64,000 nucleotides of DNA from Saccharomycopsis crataegensis (Eukaryota > Ascomycota > Saccharomycetes > Ascoideales > Saccharomycopsidaceae), in contig NW_027043837.1 of assembly GCF_037102585.1 (NCBI RefSeq), positions 248,001-312,000 on the forward strand, given 5' to 3'. The position numbers and the translations under genes were made by a program. Positions 59,985-64,000 of this stretch are shown in pieces; positions within the stretch are counted from its first letter, which is position 1, and the number at the start of each line of letters is the position of its first letter. A model generated the notes under the pieces. That model was given only the letters and a program-made list of their open reading frames with translations. It had not been told where the DNA came from and did not search any database.

Positions 59985-60508
59985 AGTGTAAATAGGTATA
60001 TTATAATTATAGATAATTTTGAAATGATAGACAACGATGAACTCATGTATATGAAGATTAATGTGATAGAAGGTATTCCCGGTCTACTACACATGAGAAT
60101 AGTTAATATAGATCGATTAATGAACTAGACATTATATCTGGGGGAAAGCCATCATAATCACTGCATGCTAAAAGTAAATCACGAAAATAATAATAAAAAG
60201 AAAAGAGTGATGACAAGGCCAAACCTGGAAAGCAAAAATAATAATAATAATAATAATAATAAAATAAGAGAGAGAGAGAGAGAGAAAGTCTCATCTATAT
60301 GTAGAAATCTGGTTCGCATAGACAAGAAGACATTAAAAAGAATACATAAACAACAAAATCAAACCACAATGAGAAAATCTAATAGAAAAGGAAAAAAAAA
60401 TGAACTAGGTGAGTAATAATAAAGCTATCAAACGACCAACACAACAAAAAAATCCCGATTGATTAATTTAGTACCAAAAAGCCATATTTTCAAGATGTTC
60501 CATCGTTC
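59985..60508. other. Convergent 3' intergenic with simple repeats
   Basis: It has (AAT)n at 60237-60263 and (GA)n at 60269-60286, and AT-rich DNA. Open frames here derive from the repeats. Confidence 0.55.
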
Positions 60509-61189
60509 TCATATTTGCATTTGTGCTTGGAGTTCCCTAAGGGCACGCTCATCTTCATCCTCTTCTTCTTCGGCTACTGGGGCCTTTTGGTTCAAAATAG
60601 GCAACTTCGAAACGTCTGGCAATTTGACTTCCGATTCGGTATTCTTTTTCGAGGCGGCAGCAACTTTATTGAGCTCTTCATTCAATTGGGCGTCTTCCAA
60701 TTCCTTCAATTCATCCTCCAATTCATCCTCGTCAATTTCGTTACCCAAAGGCCTGGAAATGGCATCGGAGATTTCGGCAGCAACATCGAGTTGGTCCTTG
60801 ATATCATCCATGGTCTCATCAACTTTATCGATGTTGAAATCGCCATGGATTTGCTTCATTGCCTTAGCCCCATCCTTCATGGCGTTCATGGTGGCCAAAT
60901 TCAAGTTGGCCGACTCGATGGCATCGAGCTGAGTCTCGAGCGACTCAATCTGGGAATATATCTTGTCAAGTTGGGTCTGGTAGTTCTTCTTCTTCTTCAA
61001 AGCATTCTTGGCCGCGGCTTTGTTGGTGGCAACGTTCTTGCGTGCCACTTGGTCTTGTGCCTCGATCTGTGACTCGAGATGTGCCTGCTTCTTGTTGAGC
61101 ATGGTGATATGCTCTCTGAGCTGGATGATCGCCTTCTTAGGGGCCTCCTTCTTCTTCTGGGTATTCCCGCCAAACATGTAGCTCCACAT
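60509..61189 (-). CDS. SNF7: Snf7/Vps32 ESCRT-III subunit
   Basis: The product is 226 aa. A basic N-terminal helical region (MWSYMFGGNTQKKKEAPKKA, QLREHITMLNKKQAHLESQI) is followed by a hinge and an acidic C-terminal half (ELEDELKELEDAQLNEEL) that binds regulators; the tail DERALRELQAQMQI looks like a MIT-interacting helix. The length and AIIQLREHI/LNLATMNAMKDGA blocks are those of Snf7, the main polymer subunit of ESCRT-III in multivesicular-body sorting and pH (Rim101) signalling. It shares a 243-bp divergent promoter with RPO41. The antisense frame over the same stretch is a shadow. Confidence 0.97.
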   Translation of the reverse strand: MWSYMFGGNTQKKKEAPKKAIIQLREHITMLNKKQAHLESQIEAQDQVARKNVATNKAAAKNALKKKKNYQTQLDKIYSQIESLETQLDAIESANLNLATMNAMKDGAKAMKQIHGDFNIDKVDETMDDIKDQLDVAAEISDAISRPLGNEIDEDELEDELKELEDAQLNEELNKVAAASKKNTESEVKLPDVSKLPILNQKAPVAEEEEDEDERALRELQAQMQI

Positions 61190-61432
61190 TGTTGCTGTTA
61201 TTATCGATATTTATAGAGTTCTAATCTCACGGTAATCACAGTACTCATCGACTTCTTCTTCTGTTATTTTTTTTTCCCCTTCCTAAAAAAAATAGTTGCG
61301 CAGCCCTGGCGGGCATCACCAGTAAAAGAAACAGAGACAGAGAAAATTTTTTTTTTTTTTTTTTTAATTCTTTCAGCTTCTCTAACCAAACGCCCCCAGT
61401 TAATATCCATATAGCCAACCCTTCTCACAGAG

Positions 61433-64000
61433 ATGATGCTCCACAGAGGATCTGCAACACAGCTGATGCTCCACAGAAGAGCGCTCCAGGCGTTGGGCTC
61501 GTCGTTAAGGCCGAAAAGATGGGCCAGCAACAGCTTCAAAGTGCTGACGGTGGTGGGGTCTCATGAGGTTCAAGACATGTTTCGTGATATTGGCACTAAT
61601 AGCACTGCAAAAGGGGTCATGGAAGAAGATAAGGTGTATCCATCACCTTATGATATTTTGTCAAAACATCAAACTGCCTCGTCAATCCTCAAAATCTGGT
61701 CTTTGCTCGACGCTTTGCTTAACCAAGAGCAATTCCATCGTAGTTTGAAATTGATTGACACATTATACAAGATCACCAATTTTGAAAGTGCCAGTTCCGC
61801 CGCTACATTTATTGACGCTTTCAACAAGTACTTGTTTGCCTGGACCCAGTCGGAGATTGTCGAAATGGATGAGGTTAACCATTTCCTTAAAAGATCAAAG
61901 GCAACTTACCCAAAAATGTTTCTTGACGGCCGTACTGTGGCGATTTTAACCAGAGCCGCAATTGATAAGGCTGAAGGTACCAGTTATAGACAATTTCTCA
62001 AGCTGTGGGTCAGGGATGGGAAGCCGATTATTGAAGTTCTTAACAACGTAGACGTGCTTACCATCGTCAACTTGAAGAAGATCTACGAGGATTTGAAGTT
62101 AAATGTCAATGATTTCCCAAAACAGTATCGTGAATTGGTGACCGGCGCCGAGAATATCTACAAAATTGATAACGCTGCTGTGAGCAAGCAATTGGAAAAA
62201 GATCCGATGGCCCAAGATGCACAAGAGCTATCCTCAGCAGAAGTTCCTCCAACATTACAAAAGTTGGGATATGACGAACTCAAGGCCGTTGACTCCTTTG
62301 GATTAAAGGTTATCAGACATAGTTTGCTCGCATTGTCACTTTCAGGCGGTAAAGATTTTGCCGAGAAAATCCTTTCAAACTTAGAACATCCTGAGGACTA
62401 TGTGAACACTGACCTGCAAACCATAGATTTCTTCAAAGTTTATAAATCTTTGAAAACTGATAAAGATAAGCAGTTATTCCATAAGCTTTTGGATGATTTC
62501 AATCATGAAAGACAACGTCAACTTGAAGCCAGAACCATTGATGGGGCAGAGCAAAGTTGGAAACACACAGCAGAAGAATCAAAAAAGCATGGAGGTCTTA
62601 TGTTCAAAGACAAACAGATCAATGTTTTGCTATGGAAATGGTTTAAAGATATGCTCCCATTGGTTCAGGAAGATGTTGAATTATGTAAAAGATACAGCGA
62701 TCTCACTAAAGGAGGGATTCTCAGTAGGAGCGAAATATCCTCGAATTTCACCCCTGCGGAATATGCCAAAATAAAACCACACTTGGACATCTGTTCGATT
62801 TTTACTTTAATATCCCCAGAAAAAATGACGGTAATTACTATTCTTGAGATGCTTAGATTGGCTTCTACTGGTGGTGTGGTTGATGGTATGAAGACCACCA
62901 GGGCAGTCATGAGTATTGGTAAGGCCATTGAATACGAATATAAATCTGAAATCGTTTTGAAAAAAGAAGGTGAGGCATTTAAAGGTATGAGTCAAGGTGA
63001 AAAAAGTCAACGTTTAAGAAAAATGATCCAAAGATCCCAAGCCTCATTACGTGATACTATGTTGGGCGATGAAATTGACTGGCCAACCACTGTTAAAGCT
63101 AAAGTAGGATCTCTCCTCATTAGTGCATTACTCAAAGTTGCGAAAATCTCCGTCACTGCTATCGATCCAAGAACTGGTAAAGAGGTCACCGCTGAAGTGC
63201 CGGCGATGAGCCATACTTATCAATATTGTTTGGGGACAAAATTGGGGATTATACGTCTCCATAAGAATCTTTTAACTCAATTAGGTACCCAAAATCTACA
63301 GTATTCCATCTACCCACAATCCTTGCCAATGTTAACCAAGCCAAAGAAATGGACTACCTTTAATAGCGGTGGGTACGAATTTTCTAGAAACAATATTATT
63401 AGAAGCAAGAATTCACCAGAACAAATGGCATACATTAAGGCAGCGTCTGCCAGAAGTTGCTTGGACAAAGTTTATGAAGGTCTTAATGTTTTGGGTGACA
63501 CTGCTTGGACCGTAAATGAGCGTGTTTTGAAGATCTTGACTACTGTTTGGAACAGCGAAGAAGAATTTTTGGCCATTCCAAAGATCCTTAAGGATATAGA
63601 GTTTCCTCCAGTCCCGCCAAGAGACTGTGACCCAATTGTCAAGAGAGATTGGCAAAGAGCCTCTAGGCAACTTGCTAATATCTATAGTACTAACAGATCT
63701 CTGCGTTGTGATACCAATTATAAACTTGAGATTGCTAGAGCTTTTGCCGGTGAACGGTTTTATTTTCCACATAATTTAGACTTTAGGGGTAGGGCCTATC
63801 CGATAACTCCTCATTTTAATCATTTGGGTAATGATTTGAGTAGAGGGTTGTTGATTTTCTGGGAAGGTAAGAAGTTGGGTCCAAAAGGTTTATTTTGGTT
63901 GAAGGTCCATTTGGCTAATTTGTTTGGTCATTCCAAATTACCATTTTCTGAAAGAGTCGCTTTTGTGGACGACCATATGAAAGATATCGAGGCTTCGGTT
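61433..64000 (+). CDS. RPO41: Mitochondrial RNA polymerase (3' end outside window)
   Basis: The frame is open from the ATG at 61433 to the right edge (856 complete codons), well short of the ~1350 residues of the family. The N terminus is basic and acid-poor (MMLHRGSATQLMLHRRALQ) like a presequence. An N-terminal extension with alpha-helical repeats follows, and the T7-like catalytic half starts before the edge: GERFYFPHNLDFRGRAYP, HFNHLGNDLSRGLL. The catalytic Asp/Lys residues of the palm and fingers lie beyond the window. Rpo41 transcribes mtDNA with the factor Mtf1. It is divergent from SNF7. Confidence 0.97.
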   Translation, partial: MMLHRGSATQLMLHRRALQALGSSLRPKRWASNSFKVLTVVGSHEVQDMFRDIGTNSTAKGVMEEDKVYPSPYDILSKHQTASSILKIWSLLDALLNQEQFHRSLKLIDTLYKITNFESASSAATFIDAFNKYLFAWTQSEIVEMDEVNHFLKRSKATYPKMFLDGRTVAILTRAAIDKAEGTSYRQFLKLWVRDGKPIIEVLNNVDVLTIVNLKKIYEDLKLNVNDFPKQYRELVTGAENIYKIDNAAVSKQLEKDPMAQDAQELSSAEVPPTLQKLGYDELKAVDSFGLKVIRHSLLALSLSGGKDFAEKILSNLEHPEDYVNTDLQTIDFFKVYKSLKTDKDKQLFHKLLDDFNHERQRQLEARTIDGAEQSWKHTAEESKKHGGLMFKDKQINVLLWKWFKDMLPLVQEDVELCKRYSDLTKGGILSRSEISSNFTPAEYAKIKPHLDICSIFTLISPEKMTVITILEMLRLASTGGVVDGMKTTRAVMSIGKAIEYEYKSEIVLKKEGEAFKGMSQGEKSQRLRKMIQRSQASLRDTMLGDEIDWPTTVKAKVGSLLISALLKVAKISVTAIDPRTGKEVTAEVPAMSHTYQYCLGTKLGIIRLHKNLLTQLGTQNLQYSIYPQSLPMLTKPKKWTTFNSGGYEFSRNNIIRSKNSPEQMAYIKAASARSCLDKVYEGLNVLGDTAWTVNERVLKILTTVWNSEEEFLAIPKILKDIEFPPVPPRDCDPIVKRDWQRASRQLANIYSTNRSLRCDTNYKLEIARAFAGERFYFPHNLDFRGRAYPITPHFNHLGNDLSRGLLIFWEGKKLGPKGLFWLKVHLANLFGHSKLPFSERVAFVDDHMKDIEASV

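Noticed and set aside
60515-61072. 185-codon plus-strand ORF antisense to SNF7
   Set aside because: It lies entirely inside SNF7, whose protein matches the family over its full length; the antisense frame arises from codon structure.
1-64000. LTR retrotransposon, solo LTRs or other virus-like elements
   Set aside because: I saw no polymerase, integrase, capsid or terminal repeat signature in any frame; the relics near 8.4-9.6, 28 and 45.6 kb lack such hallmarks as far as can be read by eye.

Overview
The window is nuclear DNA of a budding yeast (Saccharomycotina). It is AT-rich, with mostly intronless genes a few hundred bases apart. Its few introns have GTATGT or GTAAGT donors and TACTAAC-type branch points. 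Several CTG codons fall where homologues carry Ser or another small residue; the clearest is codon 208 of the MnmA-like gene SLM3. I infer a CUG-Ser clade yeast (Candida/Debaryomyces/Scheffersomyces type). Proteins read with the standard code therefore show Leu where Ser is probably inserted. I cannot name the species.

Left third (1-21 kb): the 3' end of BEM1 (polarity scaffold); TOS1 (cell wall, minus) with an MCB box upstream; a kinesin-like motor; a decayed minus-strand gene (about 8.4-9.6 kb); a three-exon lysophospholipid acyltransferase-like gene; a mitotic B-type cyclin; and a 1705-codon PPR-type, probably mitochondrial protein with a long (AAC)n run.

Middle (21-45 kb): SCM3-like centromere histone chaperone; LYS4 homoaconitase with a Gcn4 site; RAV2; relic coding sequence (about 28-28.7 kb); UTP13 and later RRB1, both ribosome-biogenesis genes with A/T palindromes of the RRPE type; YMD8-like transporter; STE12; two unrecognised genes; and PRP6 divergent from RRB1.

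Right third (45-64 kb): an unrecognised open segment interrupted by a stop; a PQ-loop membrane protein; a 58-codon mitochondrial-type protein that ends in TAG CAA CTA and stays open for 43 more codons; a small Ser/Thr-rich protein with a GPI-like tail; a Ume6-like C-terminal Zn2Cys6 protein; U6 snRNA on the minus strand with a B-box-like arm beyond its terminator; a PDK1/Pkh-type kinase; COX12 with a previously split last exon; SLM3; SNF7; and the 5' two thirds of RPO41, which runs off the right edge.

There is no operon-like organisation. Recurrent themes are mitochondrial expression and respiration (PPR protein, COX12, SLM3, RPO41, the 58-codon protein), ribosome biogenesis (UTP13, RRB1), splicing (PRP6, U6) and cell cycle, polarity or morphogenesis (BEM1, cyclin, STE12, Pkh kinase, TOS1). 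I saw no CRISPR, no complete tRNA, no rRNA, and no recognisable retrotransposon or virus-like element. The candidate for something undescribed is the readthrough-type stop at 48591.
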